Below are positions 17,206-26,013 of a stretch of DNA of 64,000 nucleotides, piece after piece. This DNA comes from Leifsonia sp. ku-ls (lineage in GTDB: Bacteria; Actinomycetota; Actinomycetes; Actinomycetales; Microbacteriaceae). The stretch spans positions 186,001-250,000 of the forward strand of contig QKXI01000001.1 in assembly GCA_003367665.1 (NCBI GenBank), given 5' to 3'. Within the stretch, counting starts at the first letter, position 1, and every line of letters begins with the position of its first letter. The translations under genes were made by a program, and so were the position numbers. The notes under the pieces are model-generated. The model was not told the origin of the DNA, searched no databases, and saw only the letters and a list, made by a program, of their open reading frames with translations.

Positions 17206-20040
17206 GTGGCCACCGACGAATCCAACTTCACGCAGGTCTTCCGCGGGTACGACAAGGACGAGGTCGACAAGGCGCTGCAGGAGCTCCGCCGCGAGCTCAT
17301 CAAGTCGAACACCCAGGCGGCCGACGCCGCCAAGGAGATCAAGCGGCTGCAGGCGCGCATCGAAGACCTCAACGCCGAGATCGAAGAGGTCGGCAGCCCC
17401 ACCTACTCCGGGCTCGGCACCAAGCTCGAGAACACGCTGCGCGTCGCCGAGGAGCAGTCCACCCGCCTCATCGCCCAGGCCGACATCGACGCGGAGGAGC
17501 TGCGCGCGGGCGTGAGCGCCGAGGTCGAAAAGGTCAAGAAGGCCGCCGCGGCGCAGGCGGAGCGCATCCTGGCCGACGCGCAGGCCAGGGCCACCACGCT
17601 GCTGGAGGACGCGCAGATCGAGTCGGGCGAGCTGCTGACCAAGACGCGCGCCGACAAGGAGACGCTGCTCAACGACGCGATGCGCGAGGCCGCCGCCATC
17701 CGCGGCGCGGTCGCGACCGAGGCCGCGGAGCTGCGCGCCACCAGCAAGCGCGAGGCCGCCGCCGTGCGCGCGGAGGCCGACCGCGAGGCCGCCGAGCTGA
17801 AGGCCGTCGCCTCCCGCGAGGCCGAGGCCGCCCGGGCGGAGGCCGCGGAACTCGACCGCACCATCGCCGAGCGCCGGGCCGAGCTGGAGAACGCGCTGGC
17901 GGACGACCGGGCCGCCTTCGAGCGCGAGGCCGCGCAGATCCGCCTCGACCTGGACCGCCGCGTGGCCGAGACGAACGACCGGCTCGCCGCGCAGGAGGCC
18001 GAGACCCGCAACGCGCTGGCCGCCGAGGCCGCACAGGCGCGCGCCGACCTCGCCGCCGAGGTCGAGGAGCAGCGCGCCGCCCTCGCCGCCGACGTCGCGC
18101 AGACCCGTGCCGACCTGGAGCACGAGGACACGACGACGCGGCAGGCGCTCGCGACCGAGGTCGAGCAGACGAAGAAGGCCCTCGCCGCCGAGGTCGCCCA
18201 GACCAAGGCCGCGCTCGCCGCCGAGACGGAGCAGACGCGCTCCGCACTCGAGAACGAGGTCACCACCACCCGGTCGGCGCTCGCCGACGAGGTGCAGCGC
18301 ACCAAGGCCGAGCTGGCCGACGAGGTCACCCGCACCCGGTCGGCGCTGGCCGAGGAGGTGGCCAGGACGAAGTCGGAGCTGGAGACCGAGGTCACGACCA
18401 CCCGGTCCGCGCTCGAGAACGAGGTCACCTCCACGCGGGCCGCGCTGCAGGACGAGGTGACGACCACGAAGTCCGCGCTGGCCGAGCAGGTCGAGCGCAC
18501 CACGAAGAAGCTGGCGGACGACGAGCTGCAGACGCGGACGGCGCTCGAGAAGGAGTCCACCGAGACGCGCGCCGCCCTCGAGGCCGAGCGCGTCGCGACC
18601 GCCGCCGCCCTCGCCGCCGACCGCGAGCAGACCGCGAGCGAGCTGGCGGCCGAGGTCGAGCAGACCCGCGCCCGCCTCGCCGCCGACGCCGAGCGGCAGC
18701 GCCGCGAGCTCGACGCCGAGGCGGCGGACCTGCGCGCGGAACTGGCCACCGAGGTCGACGCCGCACGCACCGCGCTGGCGGACGAGATCGCGCGCGAGCG
18801 GAGCGCGGTCGAGGCCGAGCTCGCCGCGGAGCGCGCCCGCCTGGCCGCCGAGGTCGAGTCGACCACCACGGCGCTGGCCGCCGAGGTCGCGCAGACCAAG
18901 TCGGCCCTGGAGACCGAGGTGACGACCACCAAGGCCGCCCTCGCCGCCGAGGTCGAGCAGACGAAGTCGGCGCTGGAGGCCGAGGTCACGACCACGAAGT
19001 CGTCCCTGGCGGACGAGGTCGAGCGGACGAAGACCGCGCTGGCCGCCGAGGTCGAGCAGACCAAGGGCGAGCTCGCGGCCGAGGTCGAGCAGACCAAGTC
19101 CGCCCTGGAGACCGAGGTCGGCACCACGAAGGCGGCGCTGGCCGCCGAGGTCGAGCAGACCAAGTCCGCCCTCGCCGCCGAGGTCGAGCAGACCACGTCC
19201 GCCCTCGCCGCCGAGTCGGAGGAGACCCGCTCCCGCCTCGCGGAGGACGTGCGCCGCACGACGGTCGAGCTGGACGACCTCCGCGCCTCCACCGCCAACG
19301 AGCTGGCCGACCAGCGCGAGCAGCAGCGGCTGGAGCTCGAGCGTGAGGCGGAGCGCACGCGCGTCGAGCTCGCGAACGAGGCGGAGCAGACCCGCGTCGC
19401 GCTGGAGAAGGAGACCGCGGAGGCGCGCGCCGCCCTCGCCGCCGAGGTGGCCGAGGCGCGCACGGCGCTCGAGGCCGAGCTGGCGGAGCGGAAGGCCGCC
19501 TTCGACCAGGAGGCGGCGAACGCTCGCGCGGCGCTCGAGACGGAGCTCACGACGCTCCGCACCACCACCCAGAAGGAGGCGGAGGCGCGCCGCCACGAGA
19601 TCGAGCAGGCCCGCATCGACCTCGACGTCGAGCTGCGCGCCCGGCGCGACGAGGCGGAGAAGGAGTACCTCGCCCGCCACCAGGAGGCCGTGGCGCAGAC
19701 GCAGAAGTACCTCGATGAGGCCAACGTTCAGCTGGCCGACGCCGTGAAGCGCACCGCGCAGGCCCGCTCCGAGGCGGAGGCCTTCGAGGCCGAGGCGCGC
19801 CGCACCGTCACCGAGTCCCGCAAGCAGGCGGAGGAGACGGCGGCGGAGATCATCCGCGACGCCGAGGAGCGCTCCGCCGCCCTCCTGGAGGAGACCGAGG
19901 AGCGCACGCAACGCCTGGTCGCCGACGCGGAAGAGCGACTCGCCCAGATTAGGATTGAGCGCGAGGCCGTCGCCGGGTACTTCGAGAACCTGCGCGGCGT
20001 CCTCCAGCAGGCCGAGAAGGCGACCGCCGACCGCGAGTGA
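17206..20040 (+). CDS. Long DivIVA-domain coiled-coil protein (Scy/FilP-like)
   Basis: A 944-residue, almost wholly coiled-coil cytoplasmic protein. Residues 5-40 (NFTQVFRGYDKDEVDKAL) match the DivIVA N-terminal domain that senses curved membrane. The rest is Ala/Glu/Thr/Arg-rich with regular 11- and 22-residue units such as AAEVEQTKSAL and ETEVTTTKAAL, and is densest between residues 290 and 680. There is no Cys or Trp-rich globular domain. By analogy with Scy, FilP and Wag31, it is probably a scaffold for polar growth or cell shape. GTG 17206 has a CAGGAGC ribosome site. The opposite strand is also open over the same stretch, but only as a result of GC bias. An AI-2E family permease follows after 31 bp. 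Confidence 0.85.
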   Translation: MATDESNFTQVFRGYDKDEVDKALQELRRELIKSNTQAADAAKEIKRLQARIEDLNAEIEEVGSPTYSGLGTKLENTLRVAEEQSTRLIAQADIDAEELRAGVSAEVEKVKKAAAAQAERILADAQARATTLLEDAQIESGELLTKTRADKETLLNDAMREAAAIRGAVATEAAELRATSKREAAAVRAEADREAAELKAVASREAEAARAEAAELDRTIAERRAELENALADDRAAFEREAAQIRLDLDRRVAETNDRLAAQEAETRNALAAEAAQARADLAAEVEEQRAALAADVAQTRADLEHEDTTTRQALATEVEQTKKALAAEVAQTKAALAAETEQTRSALENEVTTTRSALADEVQRTKAELADEVTRTRSALAEEVARTKSELETEVTTTRSALENEVTSTRAALQDEVTTTKSALAEQVERTTKKLADDELQTRTALEKESTETRAALEAERVATAAALAADREQTASELAAEVEQTRARLAADAERQRRELDAEAADLRAELATEVDAARTALADEIARERSAVEAELAAERARLAAEVESTTTALAAEVAQTKSALETEVTTTKAALAAEVEQTKSALEAEVTTTKSSLADEVERTKTALAAEVEQTKGELAAEVEQTKSALETEVGTTKAALAAEVEQTKSALAAEVEQTTSALAAESEETRSRLAEDVRRTTVELDDLRASTANELADQREQQRLELEREAERTRVELANEAEQTRVALEKETAEARAALAAEVAEARTALEAELAERKAAFDQEAANARAALETELTTLRTTTQKEAEARRHEIEQARIDLDVELRARRDEAEKEYLARHQEAVAQTQKYLDEANVQLADAVKRTAQARSEAEAFEAEARRTVTESRKQAEETAAEIIRDAEERSAALLEETEERTQRLVADAEERLAQIRIEREAVAGYFENLRGVLQQAEKATADRE

Positions 20041-20071
20041 CGCAGCCCGCGACCGACCACAGGGGGAATCC

Positions 20072-21109
20072 GTGAAGATCCAGAACCCGTTCCGCCTCGG
20101 ACTGATCGGCACCCTCGGTGTGGGGCTCGGGATCCTCATCCTGAGCGCCATCACGAGCCTGGCGACGATCATCACCTACATCGGCGCCGCGCTCTTCCTC
20201 GCGCTCGGCATCGAGCCGATGATCTCGTTCCTGGAGCGCCGTCGGTTCCCGCGCTGGCTGGCGCTGGTCGTCACCCTGGTGATCATCATCGGCGCGTTCG
20301 TCGGCCTGATCTGGGCGATCGTACCGATCGCGGTCGGCCAGGCGACCCAGCTCGTCCAGAACACCATCGAGTGGGTGAACAACGGCGGCGCGGAGAAGTG
20401 GTTCCTCAGCCTCCAGCACCAGTTCCCGTCGATCATCAACCAGCAGAACATCGACGCCGTCACCCAGTGGCTGCAGCAGAACCTGCCGGACATCACCTCG
20501 AAGGTGCTGCAGACGGGCGTGGGCATCGTGCAGGGCGCCTTCGGCGTGATCATCGTCCTCATCCTGATGATCTACTTCACGGCGTCGCTGCCCAGCATCA
20601 AGCGCTCCGCCTACCAGCTGGTGCCGGCCTCCCGCCGGGCCCGCTTCGCCGACCTGGGCGACCAGATCACCGACTCGGTCGGCAAGTACGTCATGGGCCA
20701 GGTCTCGCTGGCGCTCGTCAACGGCGTGCTGAGCGCGATCTTCCTCAGCGTGATCGGGGCGAAGTTCCCCATCCTGCTCGCCTCGATCGCGTTCTTCTTC
20801 TCACTGATCCCGCTGGTCGGCACGATCACGGGCTCGGTCATCATCGTGGCCGTGTGCTTCCTGTCCGGCACGCCGACCGCCATCGCCGCGGCGATCTACT
20901 ACCTCATCTACATGCAGGTGGAGGCGTACGTGCTGAGCCCGCGCATCATGAACCGCGCGGTCGCGGTCCCCGGCGCGCTGGTCGTGGTGGCCGCGCTGGC
21001 CGGCGGCACGCTGCTGGGCATCCTCGGCGCGCTCGTGGCGATCCCGTTCGCCGCGGCGATCCTGCTGATCGTGAAGCAGGTCGTCATCCCGCGCCAGAAC
21101 GAGCTCTAG
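20072..21109 (+). CDS. AI-2E family transporter (membrane permease)
   Basis: A 345-residue polytopic membrane protein. It has an N-terminal hydrophobic pair (GLIGTLGVGLGILILSAIT), a central soluble segment with amphipathic helices (INQQNIDAVTQWLQQNLP), and about five further membrane helices, the usual pattern of the AI-2E/PerM superfamily. Conserved features are FFFSLIPLVGTITGSV and the YLIYMQVEAYVLSPRIMNR region. Family members move diverse solutes or ions; the substrate here is unknown. GTG 20072 has a strong AGGGGGA ribosome site and lies 31 bp after the coiled-coil gene, so the two probably share a transcript. Confidence 0.87.
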   Translation: MKIQNPFRLGLIGTLGVGLGILILSAITSLATIITYIGAALFLALGIEPMISFLERRRFPRWLALVVTLVIIIGAFVGLIWAIVPIAVGQATQLVQNTIEWVNNGGAEKWFLSLQHQFPSIINQQNIDAVTQWLQQNLPDITSKVLQTGVGIVQGAFGVIIVLILMIYFTASLPSIKRSAYQLVPASRRARFADLGDQITDSVGKYVMGQVSLALVNGVLSAIFLSVIGAKFPILLASIAFFFSLIPLVGTITGSVIIVAVCFLSGTPTAIAAAIYYLIYMQVEAYVLSPRIMNRAVAVPGALVVVAALAGGTLLGILGALVAIPFAAAILLIVKQVVIPRQNEL

Positions 21110-21125
21110 CCGCGGCCCGGGCGAC

Positions 21126-21866
21126 TCAGCGCGCGGGAGGCGGCCACTCGGTCGGGAGCGGCAGGGCTGCGGGGTTGAGTCGCTGCACGATCTCCGAGAG
21201 CACCCGGCGGGTCTGGTTCTCCCCCACCCAGAGGTGCTTGCCACCCTCGACGTTCACCAGCTCGATCTGCGGCACGGGCGCGAACCGCTCGACGGCCTCC
21301 GCCGGCCGCAGGTAGTCGTCGTGCTCCGGGATGAGCGCCACCAGCGGACGCGCGTCGCCGGCCCAGGCCGCCAGGTGCTCCGGCGTGGCGCGGTGCAGCG
21401 GCGGAGAGAGCAGGATGACGCCCTCCACCGGCAGCTCGCGACCGTACATCAGGGCGAGCTCCGTGCCGAACGACCAGCCGAGCAGCCACTGGTGCGGCAG
21501 ACCGCGCTCGGCCACGAACGCCATGGCCGCCTCCACGTCGTGACGCTCCCCGACGCCGTGGTCGAAGGCGCCCTCGCTGCGGCCGCGCGGCGACGCGGTG
21601 CCGCGCGTGTTGAACCGCAGGACCGCGATGTCGGCCAGCGCCGGCAGCCGGCCGGCGGCCTTGCGGAGGATGTGCGAGTCCATGAAGCCGCCGCCCGTCG
21701 GCAGCGGGTGCAGGGTGACCAGGGTGGCGACCGGTGGACGCTCCAGCGGCGTCGCGAGCTCACCGACGAGGGTGAGGCCGTCCGCGGTGCGCAGTTCGAT
21801 CTCCTCGCGCCGGGCGGGCAGTTCGACGCCTCCGCGGATCTCGGTCGTCGTTCCCTCGGTGCTCAT
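21126..21866 (-). CDS. Alpha/beta hydrolase
   Basis: A 246-residue cytoplasmic hydrolase. The nucleophile elbow is GWSFGTE near residue 135, the acid lies in LIPEHDDYLRP, and the catalytic His is probably in GGKHLWVGEN near 220. The oxyanion region is LHPLPTGGGFMDS. Proteins of this subfamily are close to the YsgA/dienelactone-like hydrolases, but the substrate cannot be assigned. ATG 21866 overlaps the stop of the upstream zinc-binding gene as ATGA, so the two are coupled. Confidence 0.85.
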   Translation of the reverse strand: MSTEGTTTEIRGGVELPARREEIELRTADGLTLVGELATPLERPPVATLVTLHPLPTGGGFMDSHILRKAAGRLPALADIAVLRFNTRGTASPRGRSEGAFDHGVGERHDVEAAMAFVAERGLPHQWLLGWSFGTELALMYGRELPVEGVILLSPPLHRATPEHLAAWAGDARPLVALIPEHDDYLRPAEAVERFAPVPQIELVNVEGGKHLWVGENQTRRVLSEIVQRLNPAALPLPTEWPPPAR

Positions 21867-22162
21867 GCGATCCTCCAGCAGGACTCATGCCAGTGTCGGC
21901 GAGCGGCCAGGTCGGCGGCATCGCCGAGGACGCCGTCCGCCCTCCAGGCGACCAGGTGCGCGACGCCCGGCGGGATGTCCCGGCCGCAGCCCGGGCACAG
22001 GTAGCTCTTCTGCGCCTGGACGGCCGAGACCGGCTGCACGTTCCATTCGACGCCGCGTCGCACCTCCGTGCGCCGCCAGCCGGCCAGCAGGCGCTCCAGG
22101 CCGTCCGGCTCCTCGTCCCGGCGGCCGCCCTGGCGGCCTCGGGGACGGTTGCTACGCGGCAT
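21863..22162 (-). CDS. Small zinc-binding protein, ATP/GTP-binding class unknown
   Basis: A 99-residue basic protein. An Arg/Gly-rich N-terminus is followed by a Trp-rich segment (LLAGWRRTEVRRGVEW) and then a metal site made of CPGCG near residue 56 and HWHESC near residue 92. The spacing CxxC...HxxxC suggests one zinc. Similar short proteins are common next to this hydrolase in Microbacteriaceae (recalled, not checked). The role is unknown. The stop overlaps the hydrolase start. The start was set at ATG 22162 because MPRSNRPRG is the typical opening of such proteins. Confidence 0.72.
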   Translation of the reverse strand: MPRSNRPRGRQGGRRDEEPDGLERLLAGWRRTEVRRGVEWNVQPVSAVQAQKSYLCPGCGRDIPPGVAHLVAWRADGVLGDAADLAARRHWHESCWRIA

Positions 22163-22184
22163 GCCTCCCAGTCTAAAGGAGTGC

Positions 22185-22898
22185 TCAGTACCAGCCGTCG
22201 GACTCGGAGTGCGCCCAGGCGCCGCACGGGTTGGTGTAGCGGCCGGCGATGTAGCCGAGGCCCCACGTGATCTGCACCGTGGCGTCGGTCTCCCATCCCG
22301 GCCCCATCTTGCTGCCGGGGAGGGCCTGCGGGATGCCGTACGCGCCACTCGGGTTGGACGCGTTGACGCGCCACCCGGACTCGCGGTTCCAGAGCGAGAC
22401 CAGGCAGCTGTACTGGTCGTCGCCCCAGCCGCGCGACTTCACCATGTCGTACGCGATGGCCTTCGCCGTGCCCGGGTCAGGCGCGGGAGCCGCCGGCGCG
22501 CTGGCCCCGGACGAGGAGGACGACGACTTCTTCGCCGTCGGCGTCGGTGTCGGGGTGGGCGTCGGCGTCGGCTTGGCCTTGACGGTGACGGCGTCGCGCG
22601 TGATGGTCAGCGCGGCGACCTCCGGGGCGGTCAGGCTCTGCGTCGGCGCCTCGCCGTACCGCGAGGTGGTGGGGATGTCGCGCAGCGCGTCGGCGTACGC
22701 GGGGGCGGTCGTCGCTCCGGAGAACGGATCGACCACGTTGACCAGTGCGAACCCGACCGCCGCGGTGAAGGCGAAGCCCCACACCGCCGCGCGCGACCGG
22801 ATGTGCGGTCGCCGGGAACGGCGGAACGCGACTCCGACCGGGTTGGCCGGAGTCAGCGGCACGATCTCTGCTGCTGCTTCTCGTCTACCCACGATCAC
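22185..22898 (-). CDS. Secreted lytic transglycosylase-like protein
   Basis: A 237-residue protein with GTG 22898; GTG 22892 is also in frame, and a GTG at 22946 would touch the neighbouring stop. It has an N-terminal basic stretch, a membrane/signal helix (WGFAFTAAVGFALVNVV), a Pro/Thr and Ser-rich linker (PTPTPTPTPT, then SSSSSS-like), and a C-terminal domain with LVSLWNRESGWRVNA and GAYGIPQALPGSK. These are the hallmarks of the goose-lysozyme/transglycosylase-like fold found in resuscitation-type and surface proteins. The catalytic Glu is in NRESGW. It probably cleaves or remodels peptidoglycan outside the membrane. Two Cys, in YSCLV and NPCGA, may form a disulfide. Confidence 0.82.
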   Translation of the reverse strand: MIVGRREAAAEIVPLTPANPVGVAFRRSRRPHIRSRAAVWGFAFTAAVGFALVNVVDPFSGATTAPAYADALRDIPTTSRYGEAPTQSLTAPEVAALTITRDAVTVKAKPTPTPTPTPTPTAKKSSSSSSGASAPAAPAPDPGTAKAIAYDMVKSRGWGDDQYSCLVSLWNRESGWRVNASNPSGAYGIPQALPGSKMGPGWETDATVQITWGLGYIAGRYTNPCGAWAHSESDGWY

Positions 22899-22946
22899 AG
22901 AACGATAACGGAGATCACGCGAAAACCCAAGAAACGGGCCGCGCAC

Positions 22947-23492
22947 TCAGCGAACCGCCAGCATGACATCGGTGACGCTGTCGAGCAGGAGATCGACCTG
23001 CGCCTCGCGGTATCCGCCGCGCTGCTCGCGGAAGGTCACGGTGCGCACCTCCTCGACGCTCATCGGCCGGCCGTCCTGGAAGTAGCGCACCAGCCGGTTC
23101 GCGAACCGGTCGACGTCGTTGCGGTGGTAGCCGAGCGTGAGGAAGTTGACCCGGTCGAAACGGTGCCCCAGCGGCCGGTCGAGCCGGTTGAGCACGACCT
23201 GCGCCGTCGTGCGCGCCTCCTCGAACCAGGCGGCGTCGCCCTGGCGGGCTCGCGCGTTCTCACGCTCCCGGGCCGCGAAGGCGTCCTCCAGGCGCTCCAG
23301 GGCCGCATCCACGTGCGTGGTCGAGTAGCCGCCCTTCGCCATCGAGAAGGCCGTGTGGCGGATGTCGGCGGCCGTCAGCGTCGGCGCGCCCTCCTCACCG
23401 TCGTAGGCGCGGCGCGCGGTCTGCAGGAACTCGTCCACCTGCTCGACGTCGTATCCCGGCGCGGACTTGGGGCTGCGGGGGAAGGTGCTCAC
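22947..23492 (-). CDS. DivIVA-domain protein with two DivIVA-like modules
   Basis: A 181-residue protein with two copies of the short DivIVA-like helical module. The first contains GYDVEQVDEFLQTARRAY and FSMAKGGYSTTHVD, the second GYHRNDVDRFANRLVRYF and FREQRGGYREAQVD. Each pairs an x-G-Y-x3-x-V-D start with an R/K-GGY-x5-VD end. Such proteins bind membranes at poles or septa or link to DivIVA; the function here is inferred. It is followed by the transglycosylase-like gene, which fits a cell-wall theme. Confidence 0.75.
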   Translation of the reverse strand: MSTFPRSPKSAPGYDVEQVDEFLQTARRAYDGEEGAPTLTAADIRHTAFSMAKGGYSTTHVDAALERLEDAFAARERENARARQGDAAWFEEARTTAQVVLNRLDRPLGHRFDRVNFLTLGYHRNDVDRFANRLVRYFQDGRPMSVEEVRTVTFREQRGGYREAQVDLLLDSVTDVMLAVR

Positions 23493-23504
23493 TCCCCCAT
23501 TGTG

Positions 23505-24578
23505 TCATCGGAAGATCAGGAACAGCACGTAGGTCGCCGCCGCGGACGGCAGGATGGAGTCGAGGCGGTCGAGGAACCCGCCGTGACCGGGCAGCCACGA
23601 GCTCATGTCCTTGATGCCCAGGTCGCGCTTGATCAGCGACTCCGCCAGGTCTCCCGCGGTCGCCGTCAGCAGCAGCACGATGCCGAAGACGACGCCGAAC
23701 CACCACGGCTCTCCCAGCATGAACAGCGACAGCAGGACGCCCGCGATCACCGCGGCCGCCGCCGCGCCGGCGAACCCCTCCCACGTCTTCTTCGGGCTGA
23801 TCGTCGGCGCCATCGGGTGCTTGCCCCACGACAGTCCGCTGACGTACGCGCCGGTGTCGACCGAGACGACGAGGATGAGGAAGGCCAGCACCCACCACTC
23901 CCCCTGCGGCTCGGCGAGCAGCAGGATCACGAAGCTGGCGAGCAGGCTGACGTACAGCTGCAGGAACACCGACCACAGCAGGTCGCGGCCCAGCGCCCGG
24001 CCGCCGTGCCGGCGCGCGGCGGCGATGGCCTCTTCCACCAGCCGCCAGACCACGACGAGCAGGATGCCGCCCGACAGCGCCACCAGCTGGCCGCCGGCGT
24101 GCAGGAAGAACGTGATCGGCACGATGGCGACCGCCGCGAGGACGGTGGGGATGCGCGGCACCCGCCGGCCGGCCCCGCGGAACGCCTGGGCCAGCTCGAA
24201 ACTCGCGAACCCGGCCATCGCCATCCCGAACACCAGGAAGAGCTCCTTGATGAAGATCAGGCTGACCAGCACGAGGGCGCCGACGACGAGGCCGATGACG
24301 ATGGCGAGGATGAGGTTGCGGCCGGTGCGCGCCGCGATGCGCTCGTTGGTCGCATCCAGCTGCGCCTTCCGCGCCTGCACCTGCCGCTCGAAGTCGGCGC
24401 GGGTCGCCTGCACCTGGGCGCGGAACTCCTCGCGCGACCGCGCCTTCGCCCGGCGTGCGGGACCGGTGACCGGTCCGGACGCCGGAAGGGCCGCGGACGG
24501 CGACACCGGCGCCGACGCGGCCGTGTTCGCCCCCGGCGGTTCCTGCGCCGGGCCCCCCGGGCTGCTGTCGTCGGTCAT
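23505..24578 (-). CDS. cdsA: Phosphatidate cytidylyltransferase CdsA
   Basis: Makes CDP-diacylglycerol from phosphatidate and CTP in the membrane. The 357-residue protein has an N-terminal soluble extension (residues 1-85, Pro/Ala-rich then basic) and eight or so membrane helices. The CDS signature near the C-terminus is SLIKRDLGIKDMSSWLPGHGGFLDRLDS, seen here in pieces: KRDLGIKD and PGHGGFLDRLDS. It sits in the conserved order rpsB-tsf-pyrH-frr-cdsA. Three bases separate it from frr, so the two are co-transcribed. Confidence 0.94.
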   Translation of the reverse strand: MTDDSSPGGPAQEPPGANTAASAPVSPSAALPASGPVTGPARRAKARSREEFRAQVQATRADFERQVQARKAQLDATNERIAARTGRNLILAIVIGLVVGALVLVSLIFIKELFLVFGMAMAGFASFELAQAFRGAGRRVPRIPTVLAAVAIVPITFFLHAGGQLVALSGGILLVVVWRLVEEAIAAARRHGGRALGRDLLWSVFLQLYVSLLASFVILLLAEPQGEWWVLAFLILVVSVDTGAYVSGLSWGKHPMAPTISPKKTWEGFAGAAAAAVIAGVLLSLFMLGEPWWFGVVFGIVLLLTATAGDLAESLIKRDLGIKDMSSWLPGHGGFLDRLDSILPSAAATYVLFLIFR

Positions 24579-24581
24579 CGG

Positions 24582-25136
24582 CTAGACCTCGAGCAGTTCG
24601 GCTTCCTTGCGCTTCAGCGCCTCGTCGACGGCGTCGACGTGGGTGCGCGTGATGGCCTCGAGCTCCTTCTCGGCGCGCGCCACCTCGTCGTCGCCGACCT
24701 CGCCCTTCAGCGCGTCGAGCTCGTCCTTCGACCGGCGGCGGATGTTGCGGAGCGCCACCTTCGCGTCCTCGCCCTTTCCTCGCACGATCTTGACGAATTC
24801 CTTGCGGCGGTCCTCGGTGAGCTCGGGCAGCGTGACCCGCACGATCTCGCCGTCGTTGCCGACGTTCGCCGAGAGGTTCGGCATGTTGACGATGGCCTTC
24901 TCGATCTCCTTGAGCGCCGACTTGTCGTACGGCGTCACGATGAGGACGCGCGCCTCCGGGTTCTGCAGGCCGGCCAGCTGCGCGAGCGGCGTCGGCGAGC
25001 CGTAGTAGTCGACCAGGACCTTCTGGAACAGTGCCGGGTTCGCCCGGCCCGCGCTCACGGTGCCGAAGTCCTCCCTCGCCGCGTCCACGGTCTTGCTCAT
25101 GCGCTGACGGGCATCGGAAATCACATCCGCGATCAC
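24582..25136 (-). CDS. frr: Ribosome recycling factor
   Basis: Splits post-termination ribosomes together with EF-G. The 184-residue length is standard. The family motifs are [15 protein letters not shown] near residue 27, [12 protein letters not shown] near 45, and [15 protein letters not shown] near 130. The start [17 protein letters not shown] is typical. It lies between pyrH and cdsA. A possible -10 sequence (TAGACT) lies in the 57 bp gap upstream. Confidence 0.96.
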   Translation of the reverse strand: MIADVISDARQRMSKTVDAAREDFGTVSAGRANPALFQKVLVDYYGSPTPLAQLAGLQNPEARVLIVTPYDKSALKEIEKAIVNMPNLSANVGNDGEIVRVTLPELTEDRRKEFVKIVRGKGEDAKVALRNIRRRSKDELDALKGEVGDDEVARAEKELEAITRTHVDAVDEALKRKEAELLEV

Positions 25137-25193
25137 GGTCTCTCCTTCAGATCGGTGGGTCGGTGAATAGTCTATGGCCCGGCTGCACGCCGC

Positions 25194-25907
25194 TCAGCCG
25201 AGCAGTGTGCCGATCTCGGCCCCGAGCAGGGCGGCCGTGACGTTGCCGGCGGGCTCGATGCCGAAGATGCGCATCGGCATCCCGTTGTCCATGCAGAGGC
25301 TGAGGGCGGTCGAGTCGACGGCCTTCAGGTTCTGCTGCAGGGCCTCCTGGTGCGTGATCTGGTCGATCTTGCGGGCGTCGGGGTTGGTGCGCGGGTCGTC
25401 GTCGTACATGCCGTCGACGCCGTTCTTGGCGACGAGCACCACGTCGGCGCTGATCTCGAGCGCGCGCTGCGCGGCCACCGTGTCGGTGGAGAAGTACGGG
25501 AGGCCGGCGCCGGCGCCGAAGATGACGACGCGGCCCTTCTCCAGGTGGCGTTCGGCGCGGCGCGGGATGTACGGCTCGGCCACCTGGGTCATGGCGATCG
25601 CCGACTGGACGCGCGTCTCGGCGCCCGCCTGCTCCAGGAAGTCCTGCAGCGCGAGCGAGTTCATCACGGTGCCGAGCATGCCCATGTAGTCGGCCCGGCC
25701 GCGGTCCATGCCGCGCTGCGACAGCTCGGCGCCGCGGAAGAAGTTGCCTCCGCCGACCACGATCGCGATCTCGACGTCCTGCGCCGCCTGGGCGATCTCG
25801 CGGGCGATGCTGCTGACGATGTCGGGGTTGACCCCGAGCTGGCCGCCGCCGAAGGCCTCACCGGAGAGTTTGAGAAGGACCCTGCGTCTCTTGTTGGCTG
25901 CCGACAT
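25194..25907 (-). CDS. pyrH: Uridylate kinase PyrH
   Basis: Phosphorylates UMP to UDP with ATP. A 237-residue amino-acid-kinase fold. Motifs: [11 protein letters not shown] near residue 13, [10 protein letters not shown] near 51, [15 protein letters not shown], and [17 protein letters not shown]. The gene follows tsf beyond a strong hairpin and so probably has its own promoter in the 25908-25968 leader. The position between tsf and frr is conserved. Confidence 0.96.
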   Translation of the reverse strand: MSAANKRRRVLLKLSGEAFGGGQLGVNPDIVSSIAREIAQAAQDVEIAIVVGGGNFFRGAELSQRGMDRGRADYMGMLGTVMNSLALQDFLEQAGAETRVQSAIAMTQVAEPYIPRRAERHLEKGRVVIFGAGAGLPYFSTDTVAAQRALEISADVVLVAKNGVDGMYDDDPRTNPDARKIDQITHQEALQQNLKAVDSTALSLCMDNGMPMRIFGIEPAGNVTAALLGAEIGTLLG

Positions 25908-25968
25908 ACGTGAATAGCGTCCTTCCGTGTGTGGTTCTGGTTAAAGCTAGTCGGTGGCGCGCACAGAA

Positions 25969-26004
25969 AAGGAGTCCGGATCGTTTCCACGATCCGGACT
26001 CCTT
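25969..26004 (-). terminator. Terminator after tsf
   Basis: AAGGAGTCCGGATCG and its exact complement form 15 bp arms around a 6-base loop, just beyond the tsf stop at 26014. In the minus direction the hairpin is followed by TTCTGTG. It separates rpsB-tsf from pyrH-frr-cdsA. Confidence 0.85.
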
Positions 26005-26013
26005 CATCGTCTG

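Noticed and set aside
17023-20175. Antisense 1050-codon frame opposite the coiled-coil gene
   Set aside because: It mirrors the repetitive GC-rich codons of the true gene; its product is a Leu/Gly/Arg repeat with no domain, and the plus-strand gene has a DivIVA domain and ribosome site.
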